Position numbers and translations under genes: made by a program
The notes under the pieces: generated by a model
Databases searched by the model: none
The model's input: only the letters and a program-made list of their open reading frames with translations
Told to the model about the DNA's origin: nothing
Shown here: positions 14,405 to 22,700 of the stretch, in pieces
How positions within the stretch are numbered: the stretch's first letter is position 1
Layout of the letters: each line of letters opens with the position of its first letter
Source of the DNA: Clostridiales bacterium
GTDB lineage: Bacteria; Bacillota; Clostridia; Oscillospirales; Oscillospiraceae
Reading direction: 5' to 3'
Length of the DNA stretch: 51,099 nt
Assembly: GCA_020859945.1 (NCBI GenBank)
Contig: JAJBVG010000083.1
Coordinates: forward strand, 85,659-136,757

Positions 14405-16957
14405 ATGAACGTTATTGTAATTGGCGGCGTAGCCGCAGGCACCAAAACCGCTGCGAAGTTGAAGCGTCAGGACCGCAGCGCAACCGTCACGATCTACACC
14501 AAAAGCCAGGACATTTCTTACGCCGGGTGCGGCCTGCCCTACTATGTGGGCGGGGACATCGAGACCCGGGAGGAACTGATCGTCAACACCCCGGCCAGCT
14601 TCACCGGTCTCACCGGCGTGGCTGTGCGCACCGGCATGGAGGCGGTTTCCGTCAATGGCGCGGAGAAAACCGTCACCTTTGCCAACGGGGAGACCGTGGG
14701 CTATGACAAGTTGGTCATCGCCACCGGCGCGGCCCCCTTTGTCCCCAATGTGCCGGGGAAGGAGTTGCCCGGCGTGTTCACCATGCGCAGCCCCGACGAC
14801 GCCATCGACCTGCGGGCCTATGTGGAGCAGAACAACTGCCGCAGCGCCGTGGTGGTGGGCGGCGGCTTCATCGGCCTGGAGATCGCGGAGAACCTGATGG
14901 CAAAGGGCCTCAGCGTCACCGTGGTGGACATGGCCTCCCAGGTGATGCCCAACCTGTTTGATGCGGAGATGGCCGCCTACATCCGCCGCAAGCTCCAGGC
15001 CAAGGGGATGCGGGTCATCACCGGGGCCGGGCTGGAGGAAGTGCAGGGCGCCGACAAGGCCACCGGCATCCGCACCAGCGTCGGCAGCTTCGCGGGAGAC
15101 CTGGTGGTGCTGGCCATCGGCGTCCGCCCGGCCACTGGGTTCCTGGCCGATTCCGGCATTGAGATGAACCGCGGCACCATCGTCATGGACAAACAACAGA
15201 AAACCAACATTGAGGACATCTACGCCGTGGGCGACTGCGCCCAGGTCTACAACAGCCTGACCGGGCAGAGCCAGTGGTCCGCCATGGGCTCCACCGCCAA
15301 CCTGACCGGCCGTCTGCTGGCGAAGAACCTGACCGGCGGGAGCCTGTCCTACGGCGGCTGTCTGGGCACCGGCGTGGTGCGGCTGGCAAACGACCTGAAC
15401 GCCGGGCGCACCGGCCTCACCGAGGCCCAGGCGCAGGCGGCGGGATACGATGTTATCACCGCCACCTGCGTTACTGACGACAAGGCTCACTACTACCCCG
15501 ACGCTTCCACCTTCGTCACCAAGCTCATCGCGGACCGGGCCACCCACGCCCTGCTGGGCATCCAGGTGCTGGGTTCCGGCGCGGTGGACAAGATGGTGGA
15601 CATCGCTGTCACCGGCATCTCCGCCGGAATGAAGCTGGAGGACTTCGACACGCTGGATTACGCTTACGCGCCCCCCTTCTCCACCGCCATTCACCCCTTC
15701 GTCCAGGCTTGCTACATCCTGGAGAACAAGCTCAGCGGCGCTTATGAGAGCTTTACTCCCGCTGAGTACGCTGCGGGCAAAGCCAAGGGCTACAAGGTCA
15801 TCGACGCCAGCCCCGCCCCCGCCATTCCCGGCGCTCAGTGGGTCAACCTGACCGCCGTCAACGGGCCGCTGGACGGCATCGACAAGGACGAGAAGCTGCT
15901 GCTGGTCTGCGCCAAGGGCAAGCGGGGCTACCTGCTGCAAAACCGCCTGAATGCCTTCGGCTACACCAACACCCGCGCCCTGGAGGGTGGCCTGTTTGTC
16001 AACGAGGTCAAGGTGGAGTTCACCGGCGCGCTGCCCGCCGCGGAGATCAAGCGGGTGAAGGCTCTGGGCTGCCTCCAGGACAAGCGGTATCCCGATGTGT
16101 TCAACGTCCGCGTTATCACCCGCAACGGCAAAATCACCGCCGAGGAACACCGCACCATCGCGGAGGCGGCGGAGCGGTTCGGCTCCGGGGCCGTGACCAT
16201 GACCACCCGCCTGACCTTGGAGATTCAGGGTGTGAAGTACGCCGACCTCCAGCCGGTGATGGACTTCCTCCACGACCACGGTCTGGAGACCGGCGGCACC
16301 GGCTCCCTGGTGCGCCCGGTGGTCTCCTGTAAGGGCACCACCTGTCAGTACGGTCTCATCGATACCTTCGGCCTGTCCGAGCGGCTCCACGAGGCGTTTT
16401 ATGTGGGCTACCACGGCGTGACCCTGCCCCACAAGTTCAAAATCGCCGTGGGCGGCTGCCCCAACAACTGCGTCAAGCCCAACCTGAACGACCTGGGCAT
16501 CGTGGGTCAGCGGGTGCCGATGATCGACTACAGCAAGTGCCGGGGCTGCAAGAAGTGCCAGGTGGAGGCCGCCTGCCCCATCAACGTGGCCAGAGTGGAA
16601 GATGGCAAGGTCAAAATCGACCCGACCCAGTGCAACAACTGCGGCCGCTGCAAGGGCAAATGCGTGTTCGGCGCGCTGGACTATCAGGACGGCTACCGCA
16701 TTTACATCGGCGGGCGCTGGGGCAAGAAGGTGGCCCACGGCCAGCCGCTGACCCGTATCTTCACCTCCGAGGAAGAGGTCATGGGCGTCGTGGAGCGGGC
16801 CATCCTGCTGTTCCGGGACGAGGGACTGACCGGTGAGCGCTTCGCGGACACCGTCACCCGGCTGGGCTTCGATTACGTCAACCAGAAGCTGCTGGATGAC
16901 ACCATGGACAAAGAGGCCATCCTGAAAAAGACCGTCAAGGGCGGTGCGACCTGCTAA
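14405..16957 (+). CDS. Four-module redox fusion: CoA-disulfide-reductase-like flavoprotein + rhodanese-like + siroheme reductase-like + 2x[4Fe-4S] ferredoxin
   Basis: 850 residues. Module 1 (1-445): FAD/NAD(P) disulfide oxidoreductase with IGGVAAGTKTA (6-16), the CoA-disulfide/NADH oxidase-type Cys42 in SYAGCGLPY, a second Rossmann motif VVGGGFIGLE and the FAD motif YAVGDCAQ. Module 2 (~460-545): rhodanese-like, candidate Cys502 in VCAKGKRGYL. Module 3 (~550-700): nitrite/sulfite-reductase half-domain with Cys642 and Cys647 (SCKGTTCQYG) and Cys685 and Cys689 (GGCPNNC), expected to bind siroheme-linked 4Fe-4S. Module 4: ferredoxin cysteines 712/715/718/724 and 743/746/749/753. The start has AGGAG 9 nt upstream. 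It could carry electrons from NAD(P)H through FAD and Fe-S to a sulfur substrate (inference). Divergent from a LysR gene. Confidence 0.9.
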   Translation: MNVIVIGGVAAGTKTAAKLKRQDRSATVTIYTKSQDISYAGCGLPYYVGGDIETREELIVNTPASFTGLTGVAVRTGMEAVSVNGAEKTVTFANGETVGYDKLVIATGAAPFVPNVPGKELPGVFTMRSPDDAIDLRAYVEQNNCRSAVVVGGGFIGLEIAENLMAKGLSVTVVDMASQVMPNLFDAEMAAYIRRKLQAKGMRVITGAGLEEVQGADKATGIRTSVGSFAGDLVVLAIGVRPATGFLADSGIEMNRGTIVMDKQQKTNIEDIYAVGDCAQVYNSLTGQSQWSAMGSTANLTGRLLAKNLTGGSLSYGGCLGTGVVRLANDLNAGRTGLTEAQAQAAGYDVITATCVTDDKAHYYPDASTFVTKLIADRATHALLGIQVLGSGAVDKMVDIAVTGISAGMKLEDFDTLDYAYAPPFSTAIHPFVQACYILENKLSGAYESFTPAEYAAGKAKGYKVIDASPAPAIPGAQWVNLTAVNGPLDGIDKDEKLLLVCAKGKRGYLLQNRLNAFGYTNTRALEGGLFVNEVKVEFTGALPAAEIKRVKALGCLQDKRYPDVFNVRVITRNGKITAEEHRTIAEAAERFGSGAVTMTTRLTLEIQGVKYADLQPVMDFLHDHGLETGGTGSLVRPVVSCKGTTCQYGLIDTFGLSERLHEAFYVGYHGVTLPHKFKIAVGGCPNNCVKPNLNDLGIVGQRVPMIDYSKCRGCKKCQVEAACPINVARVEDGKVKIDPTQCNNCGRCKGKCVFGALDYQDGYRIYIGGRWGKKVAHGQPLTRIFTSEEEVMGVVERAILLFRDEGLTGERFADTVTRLGFDYVNQKLLDDTMDKEAILKKTVKGGATC

Positions 16958-16984
16958 AACTCTCTGTTCGCCGCAAATCCCGCA

Positions 16985-17013
16985 TTGACAGGTCCGCTGT
17001 CACCTGCTATAAT
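16985..17013 (+). promoter_or_regulatory. Perfect consensus sigma-A promoter
   Basis: TTGACA (16985-16990), a 17-bp spacer and TATAAT (17008-17013): an exact match to consensus. It sits just after the fusion gene and drives the structured leader of the YgjV gene. Confidence 0.88.
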
Positions 17014-17131
17014 GCAGCCTGTCATTTGGTCAGGTGCGCCACAAGCAACAAAAACTGTCGCAAATGACCCTTTGCTGTCAGTTTTATTCACACGTAAAAA
17101 AAGCTGGCACAGAAATGTGCCAGCTTTTTTT
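17014..17131 (+). ncRNA. Structured leader or small RNA ending in a terminator
   Basis: A ~110-nt transcript expected from the consensus promoter. CAGC (17015-17018) pairs with GCTG (17074-17077), and GTCATTTG (17021-17028) pairs perfectly with CAAATGAC (17061-17068), enclosing an inner GGTGCGCCAC region. A terminator closes it. It could be a terminating riboswitch/attenuator for the YgjV gene or a free small RNA. It matches no riboswitch class I can recognise. Confidence 0.5.
17096..17131 (+). terminator. Strong intrinsic terminator immediately before the YgjV ribosome binding site
   Basis: A-run, 9-bp stem GCTGGCACA / TGTGCCAGC with a GAAA tetraloop, then seven T (17125-17131). The GGAGGG ribosome binding site starts at the next base. 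The A-run also lets the hairpin work on the other strand. Confidence 0.9.
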
Positions 17132-17144
17132 GGAGGGACGCACT

Positions 17145-17660
17145 ATGACATTTCTGTTGCTCGGCAACCTTATCGCTTTTCTCGGCTCACTGCTGATGGT
17201 CTCCATCGGGTTCATCAAGGACAAGACAAAAATCCTGCTGGTTCAGTGCCTGCAATTCGGCCTGCTGGCCGCGGCGAATCTGCTGCTGGGTGCCTATGCG
17301 GGCGCGGTCTCCAACGCCGTCGGCATTGCCCGGAACCTGGCCTTTTTTAAGGTGGCGGCCACCACCCCGCTGAAGGTCTTTTTCATCGTCTTGCAGTTGG
17401 GCATCACCTTGGTCAACGGCGTCCCCGCGCCCATTGAGTTTTTCCCCATCCTGGCCACGGTGGTCTACACCTGCTCGCTGGACCTCAAGAACATCTACCG
17501 GTTTAAGTACGTCCTCATCTTCACTCAGGCCCTGTGGGTGATTTACGACTTCTACTATTGGAATTACGCCGCATTTGCCTTTGACCTGCTGACAATCTCC
17601 GCCCACGTCTACAGCATCATATCGCTGAAACGGAATGGGAACCCGGCAGAACCCAAGTAA
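17145..17660 (+). CDS. YgjV family inner-membrane protein
   Basis: 171 residues with about six hydrophobic segments, beginning MTFLLLGNLIAFLGS. The motifs FIKDKTKILLVQCLQF, ANLLLGAYAGAVSNAVG and ALWVIYDFYYWNYAAFAFD match the YgjV family of unknown function. The start at 17145 has GGAGG 8 nt upstream; the frame is open back through the terminator, but those codons overlap the hairpin and are unlikely to be used. Expression should depend on read-through of the terminator just upstream. Confidence 0.85.
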   Translation: MTFLLLGNLIAFLGSLLMVSIGFIKDKTKILLVQCLQFGLLAAANLLLGAYAGAVSNAVGIARNLAFFKVAATTPLKVFFIVLQLGITLVNGVPAPIEFFPILATVVYTCSLDLKNIYRFKYVLIFTQALWVIYDFYYWNYAAFAFDLLTISAHVYSIISLKRNGNPAEPK

Positions 17661-17682
17661 AAGGCCATAAAAGAGACACAAA

Positions 17683-17713
17683 CGCCCCCGCGTCAGTTGC
17701 CGATGCGGGGGCG
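17683..17713. terminator. GC-rich terminator between YgjV and the polysaccharide operon
   Basis: CGCCCCCGC (17683-17691) pairs with GCGGGGGCG (17705-17713). It lies between two convergent units and, read on the minus strand, ends the polysaccharide operon. Confidence 0.7.
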
Positions 17714-17717
17714 CAGT

Positions 17718-18494
17718 TTATTCTTCTGTGTCGTAGTCTTCGTATTCGCTGTATTCGTAGCTTTCTTCGGATTCCTCGGAATTGTATTCTTCTGAATCGT
17801 ATTCCTCGTAGTCGCTGTATTCGTAGGATTCTTCGTAGTCGTATTCGTCCGTCTCTTCCGGCTCCGTCACCACCAGGGTAAACGAGAACGTGTCCGACAC
17901 GTTGCCGTCCTGGTCTGTCACCGTCAGGCCCAGCTCGTATTCGCCAGGGGTGTACAAATCGTACTCGCCGGAGAGGGTGATATTCGCCAGTAGCTGCCGG
18001 TAAGAGTCCGACACATCCGACAGCTCGTCCAGATAGCTTTCCAGGTCCGGGACGGTCCCCAGCGGCACGGTGATGGTGTCGGTGGTCAGGGTGATGACCG
18101 GGATGTCATAGTTGGGATCGTAGACCTCCGCCGCCGTATAGACAATGCGCTTGGCGGTGGCGGCGTTGGTGCTGTGGTCCGCCACCTGATAGGTAACCAC
18201 CGCATAGACGCTGTCCTCGCTGAACCGGCAGCTTTGCACGATGACGCGGTCATCCAGCGCGCCGTCCCGGGTGTCGTAGGCGGTGACATCCTCCAGCAAA
18301 CAGGAGTAGTCCAGCGCTTCGATTTCCGCCACATCCTCCGCTGAAAGGGTCAGCCTGGCTTCAGAGTAGGAGAGGACAGGGGCTTCTTTGTCTTTTAGAA
18401 GGTAGGACCCCAGCAAGACCAGGCATCCCACCACGCAGACGCCAGCCAACAGCAAAATCGGTTTGACCTTTGCCAGCCGCAGTTTCTCCCTCAT
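17718..18494 (-). CDS. Membrane-anchored Ig-like protein with Tyr/acidic repeat tail
   Basis: 258 residues: a short basic N-terminus, one membrane segment (about 12-33), an extracytoplasmic region with an Ig-like/cadherin-like part (TPGEYELGLTVTDQDGNVSD), then a ~46-residue tail made almost only of Tyr, Glu, Asp and Ser with 11 tyrosines in irregular EEYDS/SYEYS-type units. Its start overlaps the stop of the tyrosine kinase gene by 4 nt, so the two are made together. It is the last gene of the operon. No known family. With N-in topology the tail is outside the cell, away from the kinase. Confidence 0.8.
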   Translation of the reverse strand: MREKLRLAKVKPILLLAGVCVVGCLVLLGSYLLKDKEAPVLSYSEARLTLSAEDVAEIEALDYSCLLEDVTAYDTRDGALDDRVIVQSCRFSEDSVYAVVTYQVADHSTNAATAKRIVYTAAEVYDPNYDIPVITLTTDTITVPLGTVPDLESYLDELSDVSDSYRQLLANITLSGEYDLYTPGEYELGLTVTDQDGNVSDTFSFTLVVTEPEETDEYDYEESYEYSDYEEYDSEEYNSEESEESYEYSEYEDYDTEE

Positions 18495-19930
18495 GACCTG
18501 TTCCCCGATTCCTCTCCGTAGCTGGAGGTATAGGAGTTGTAGTAGTACTTGTTGGTGCCATAGGTGCCGTACAGCGTCCGGTTGGACATACGAACCTTAT
18601 TGAGGACGGCCCCGGCAAGGTTGCAGTTGGCCCGCTGCATCTGTTGAATGGCCTTGGACGCCATTCTTCCGCTGACCATGTTGGAGCCGATGACCAGAAC
18701 CACCCCGTCGCACATCTGGCCGATGATGGCGCTGTCAATGACGCTGCCGATGGGCGGCGTGTCCAAAATCACATAGTCGTAGCCCTTCCGCACCTGCTCC
18801 AGCAGGGAGCGGAACGCCTTCTGAGAGAGCAGCCCCGCCGGATTGGGCGGGCGTTTGCCGGACAGCAGCAGCGACAGGTGATTGATATCGCTTTCGTAAA
18901 TCAGGTCGTCGGCCTGCTCCCTGCCGGACAGCACCTCGGACAGCCCCGTGTTCTCGTCCTCCTGGAAGCCCAGCTTTTCACTGAACACGGACATCCGCAT
19001 ATCCCCGTCGATAAAGAGAACGTTTTTCCCGGTTTTGGCCAGCTCCACGGCGACGCGCAGGGAGATGGTGGATTTTCCCTCGCCGGGAGAGCAGCTGGTG
19101 AAGGCAAACACATGGTTTTCTGCGCCGCAGAACTCAATGTTGGCCCGCAGAGACCGGAAATCCTCCGCGCTGCGGCCAGAGCTGTGGGTCTGCTTCCAGG
19201 GTACGCTGATGCCCTGCTCCTGGCCCTCGTACAGGATGGACCCCAGAACGGTCAGCCCCAACCGCTCCTCAATGTCGTCGGCGGTGACGATGCGGTCGAT
19301 GACGATATAATGGATACAGATGCCCAGGACCATCAGGCAGCAGACCACAAACGCCGCCAGGACCGCGACGAACAGGGAGGAGGTCTCCGGGTCGGTGGGC
19401 AGGTTGGCCTCCTCGATGACGGTGATGCCCTCCACGGACATCCCGTCCTCAATGGCGGAAATGGCGGTGGTGCGCAGATAGATGACCAGATTTCTGGCGG
19501 TGATGGGGTCTTTGTCCTCCACGGAGATGCTCAAAATGCGGGTGTCGCTCTGGTTTTCCACGGTCAGCCGTTTGCAAAACGCCTCATAGCTTTCGTCCAA
19601 GCCGAAAAAACCGATGGTTTCCTCCACCACGGTGCGCCCCTGGATGATCTCGATGTAGTCGTTGGTCAGCTGCTGGCCCACCTCCAGGTCGGAATAGGTG
19701 ATGGAACTCTCGTCGCTCTGAGGCAGGACATAGATTTTGGTGGTGGAGACATAATCAGGGCCGATCACATTTGCATAGAGCAAGAAGGAGACCAGTCCCG
19801 CCAGCACACCACACAGCAGGACAATGGGCAGCTTGTCCAGCAGCTCCATAAACAACGATTTGAAGTTGATGGAGAGATAGGTGGGCCGGAGCGCGAGGTC
19901 CTGGCGCTCCGCTTCTTCCGTTACGTTCAT
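18491..19930 (-). CDS. Wzc-like polysaccharide co-polymerase / BY-kinase
   Basis: 479 residues. An N-terminal Wzz-type chain-length domain lies between two membrane segments (about 34-54 and 186-211), fused to a cytoplasmic tyrosine kinase: Walker A SCSPGEGKST (279-288), Walker A' VLFIDGDMR (304-312) and Walker B VILDTPP (387-393). The C-terminus has a seven-Tyr cluster (454-471), the usual autophosphorylation site. Many Firmicutes split these domains into two proteins; here they are one. Together with the CpsB-type phosphatase it should set chain length and export. Confidence 0.93.
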   Translation of the reverse strand: MNVTEEAERQDLALRPTYLSINFKSLFMELLDKLPIVLLCGVLAGLVSFLLYANVIGPDYVSTTKIYVLPQSDESSITYSDLEVGQQLTNDYIEIIQGRTVVEETIGFFGLDESYEAFCKRLTVENQSDTRILSISVEDKDPITARNLVIYLRTTAISAIEDGMSVEGITVIEEANLPTDPETSSLFVAVLAAFVVCCLMVLGICIHYIVIDRIVTADDIEERLGLTVLGSILYEGQEQGISVPWKQTHSSGRSAEDFRSLRANIEFCGAENHVFAFTSCSPGEGKSTISLRVAVELAKTGKNVLFIDGDMRMSVFSEKLGFQEDENTGLSEVLSGREQADDLIYESDINHLSLLLSGKRPPNPAGLLSQKAFRSLLEQVRKGYDYVILDTPPIGSVIDSAIIGQMCDGVVLVIGSNMVSGRMASKAIQQMQRANCNLAGAVLNKVRMSNRTLYGTYGTNKYYYNSYTSSYGEESGNRS

Positions 19931-19963
19931 TCCGATACTCCTTTATCTTGCCTATTAACTTGC

Positions 19964-21385
19964 CTATGCGCGCTTGATTTTGCCGATGGCGGTTTTCTCA
20001 AACGGCGTATCCCGGAACTCCAGAAAATGAATCTGTTTGTAGGAGGGAAGCGTATCGTTCCGCTCGTCCAGAAAGTCCTCTACCGCCTTCCGTGCAGCCT
20101 CGGTATTCTCTGTGGGGAGAATTTCCGCGCAGAGGAAATTGTTCTTTTCCTTGACGAGAGCCTCTTCCACGAAGGGGCACTCCCGCAGCATCGTTTCCAG
20201 TTCCTCCGGGCTGATGTTCTCCCCGTTGGACAGGATGATGAGGTTTTTCTTCCGGCCGGTCATGTAATAATAGCCGCGTTCGTCCACCCGGAACAAATCG
20301 CCCGTGTGATACCAGCCGTCGCGCAGCACGGCGGCGGTGGCCTCTGGGTCCTTGTAATATCCCATCATCACGGTGTCACCCCGCAGGACCAGCTCGCCAT
20401 CGACGATTTTGGCCTCGACTATATCTTCTGCCGGTCCAAGGCAGGCGGGGTCGTTTACATCCACTGGGTTGATAATGCCGTGCCCATTTGTCTCCGAGGC
20501 GGCATAGACATTCCACAGCTCGATGTTGTGTTCCGCGAAGATCTTCACCGTCTCCTCCGGGAACTTGGCACCGCCGCAGGTCATGATCCGCAGCCTTCCC
20601 AGGGGTTTTTCCCCTGGCTTCGCCGTGCGCAGCCGCTGGGCCAGAAGCTCAATCAATTCCGGCACGACAAGCGTATATTCCGGCTCGCCGGTGCGGAGAT
20701 ACCGCATCAGATACCTGGGGCTTTCCCCGATGAAGTTGGTGACACCGCGGGGGACGAGGTCCGCCGACGTGCCGAACCCGGCCACATGGTGGTAAGGCAT
20801 CACCGTCAGCGCGGTATCAAAGGAGCGGTATGGTTTGGTAGGGGTCCAAAAGTTGACCAGCAGCGACCTGACGGACAGCATGACCGCCTTCGCGCCCCCT
20901 GTGGTGCCGGAGGTGAACATAATGCAGCCCAGCGCTTCCAGGTCTCTCGCTGGAATAGAAATCCCGGCGGAGGGGACGGCGGCCCTGACCATGGGCGCGG
21001 CGCAGAGGCCCCCATCCGTGGGCACATTCCGGGACGCTTCTTCATCGCACACAACGGTGAAAGTGTCCGTCTTTTTGCAGTATTCAGCGACATCCTGGGC
21101 GTTCAAATCCCTGCTGAGCAGAATCGGCACCGCGCCGGCATCCAGCAGCGCATAGAAGGTGAGCAGCCAAAGATAGGAGTTGTCCCCCATCAGGCCGATG
21201 TGCTGGTCGGCGTAGCCGCGGCGCACAAAGTCCTCGGACAAAGCTGCCAGGTCGCTGAAAAATTCCTCTGCGGAGACAGACACGACCTCTTGGTCCTCCA
21301 TATACTTGAACGGTGGACGTCCCGTCTCCTCATATTTTTCTTTTGAGCGATGAAAAAATTCATGGAATGTAGTTGGAACAGACAT
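19964..21385 (-). CDS. AMP-forming acyl-acid ligase (ANL superfamily)
   Basis: 473 residues with the adenylation motifs in order: FTSGTTGGAKAVMLS (A3), YAASETNGHG (A5), WYHTGDLF (A7), GRKKNLIILSNGENISPEEL (A8) and the C-terminal catalytic Lys in TAIGKIKRA (A10). It activates a carboxylic acid as acyl-AMP. No thiolation domain is fused, but a free acyl carrier protein and an acyltransferase are encoded just upstream in the same operon, so the likely acceptor is that carrier (inference). The activated acid cannot be identified from sequence. Confidence 0.9.
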   Translation of the reverse strand: MSVPTTFHEFFHRSKEKYEETGRPPFKYMEDQEVVSVSAEEFFSDLAALSEDFVRRGYADQHIGLMGDNSYLWLLTFYALLDAGAVPILLSRDLNAQDVAEYCKKTDTFTVVCDEEASRNVPTDGGLCAAPMVRAAVPSAGISIPARDLEALGCIMFTSGTTGGAKAVMLSVRSLLVNFWTPTKPYRSFDTALTVMPYHHVAGFGTSADLVPRGVTNFIGESPRYLMRYLRTGEPEYTLVVPELIELLAQRLRTAKPGEKPLGRLRIMTCGGAKFPEETVKIFAEHNIELWNVYAASETNGHGIINPVDVNDPACLGPAEDIVEAKIVDGELVLRGDTVMMGYYKDPEATAAVLRDGWYHTGDLFRVDERGYYYMTGRKKNLIILSNGENISPEELETMLRECPFVEEALVKEKNNFLCAEILPTENTEAARKAVEDFLDERNDTLPSYKQIHFLEFRDTPFEKTAIGKIKRA

Positions 21386-21442
21386 TTTTGTTCTCCTTCC
21401 TGCTAAAACGGGGTTCCTGCGGTTCTGTCTGCGGTTCGTTTT

Positions 21443-22369
21443 CTACTTTACATATTCGTCGAGAAAAGCGTCGCAGACGGGGATGAGCTTGTCATTTTGT
21501 ACGCTGTGGGTCATGCCCACGATCCGCTCATACTGGACCTCGATGCCTGCCTCTTGCAGCGCTTTATAAAAGCGGTCCGATATGGTCATCGGCACCGTGG
21601 AATCCTCCGTGCCGTGGACGATCAGGACGGGCATCATATCGTCGCTGATGTTGGATATCACGTCAAACTTGTGGATCTCTGTGATGACGTCGGAATCCTC
21701 AGTCCCATCGACGATCTCCGGGTGCTCGATGAAATAGGTCAGGGTATCGCCTTCGCAGTAATAAATCAGGTGTTCCAGGTCGGTGGGGCCAAAGATGTCG
21801 ATGGCCGCAGTGATAGTGAAATCATACTGCTCCGGGTCCGCCGCGTACTCCTCCGCAAAGCGCAGAGCCAGCTGTGCCCCCGCCGAGTCGCCCAGGATGA
21901 CGACGTTGGAGGAGTCGATCTCGTAGGTTTCCGCGTTGGCGACCAGATAGGAGACCGCATCGCTGACGCACTCCACCTCTCCCATCAGGGTGGTATCCGG
22001 GTGCAGGTCGTAGTCGATGGTGGCCACCACATATCCCTCCGCCGAGAAGGTGTAGAGGAAGGAGTTCAGCTCCGAGCGCTGGCCGGAGGTCCAGCTGCCG
22101 CCGTGGACGCAGACCATCAGCGGCTTGGCCTCGCCGGTCTGCTGGTATGCCACGTCCATATAGCAGTTGGTGTCCTTCTCGCCAGGGCGGTAACAGATGT
22201 CCTCCGCCGCTGTCACGTCGTCTCCGTAGGCGGTGCGGATCTCAATGTCCGAAACGTCTATATCAGCGGCGCGGGACCGGAGAAAGAACACCGCCGCCAC
22301 CACACAGCCGAGCGCAAGGATTCCTAACAGAGCGAACAGCCAGACGCGCCTTTGCTTGATGCGTTCCAT
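21443..22369 (-). CDS. Membrane-anchored alpha/beta-hydrolase (esterase)
   Basis: 308 residues. One N-terminal membrane segment (about 10-31) places the enzyme outside the cell. Oxyanion-hole HGGSW (89-93); triad Ser162 in GDSAG, Asp256 in HGTEDSTVP and His288 in GMTHSV. This is the HSL/BD-FAE type of esterase. It lies 6 bp after the acyl carrier gene and before the acyl ligase. A role in removing, proof-reading or transferring acyl groups on the polysaccharide is the natural inference, in a position comparable to DltD in dlt operons. Confidence 0.9.
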   Translation of the reverse strand: MERIKQRRVWLFALLGILALGCVVAAVFFLRSRAADIDVSDIEIRTAYGDDVTAAEDICYRPGEKDTNCYMDVAYQQTGEAKPLMVCVHGGSWTSGQRSELNSFLYTFSAEGYVVATIDYDLHPDTTLMGEVECVSDAVSYLVANAETYEIDSSNVVILGDSAGAQLALRFAEEYAADPEQYDFTITAAIDIFGPTDLEHLIYYCEGDTLTYFIEHPEIVDGTEDSDVITEIHKFDVISNISDDMMPVLIVHGTEDSTVPMTISDRFYKALQEAGIEVQYERIVGMTHSVQNDKLIPVCDAFLDEYVK

Positions 22370-22375
22370 TGGCGG

Positions 22376-22621
22376 TCACACCAGCTTGCGCAGGATGAAC
22401 TGCTGCAAGTCCCCCACGGTCACGATTTTGGAGAGCTTCCGGGTGGGGATACGCACGTCAAAGGCATCCTCCAGGTCGGAGATCAGCGCCAGGATCGCCA
22501 GGGAGCTCATGCCCAGGTCCTCCAGCAGCTTGGACTCCGGGGTGATTTCGGTCCCCTCGCTGAAATCGAAGGAATCGCGGACGATTTCAATTACTTTGTC
22601 GTTAAATTCTGCTACTGTCAT
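22376..22621 (-). CDS. Acyl carrier protein
   Basis: 81 residues, the usual carrier length, acidic. The phosphopantetheine site is LGMSSLA, with Ser40 as the expected attachment residue; the common Asp before it is Ser here. The helix II region LISDLEDAFDVRIP is typical. It lies inside the polysaccharide operon rather than with fatty-acid genes, so it is a dedicated carrier for the neighbouring ligase and membrane acyltransferase (inference). Confidence 0.93.
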   Translation of the reverse strand: MTVAEFNDKVIEIVRDSFDFSEGTEITPESKLLEDLGMSSLAILALISDLEDAFDVRIPTRKLSKIVTVGDLQQFILRKLV

Positions 22622-22700
22622 TGTGTGTACCTCATTTCTGCTTGCAAATATGGGGGCGTATGCTTATCCGCAGAAGGGGATTCCCCCGTTGCGGCTGCGC

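Noticed and set aside
14297..16738. An 813-codon open frame on the minus strand opposite the redox fusion
   Set aside because: It is the complement of a clear multi-domain gene; its product is His/Gly/Ala/Val-rich with no recognisable domain, as expected from GC-rich antisense frames.
16958..17131. A known riboswitch class (preQ1, guanidine, fluoride) before YgjV
   Set aside because: None of the conserved cores of these classes could be found; it is kept only as an unclassified structured leader.
17718..17860. Possible CRISPR or tandem DNA repeat
   Set aside because: The repeated TATTC/TTCGTA pattern is coding low complexity (Tyr/Glu/Asp/Ser tail) with no constant repeat-spacer structure.
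18644..21346. A 900-codon plus-strand frame across the kinase and acyl-ligase genes
   Set aside because: It spans two real genes on the other strand, has no ribosome binding site, and its composition is that of a shadow frame.
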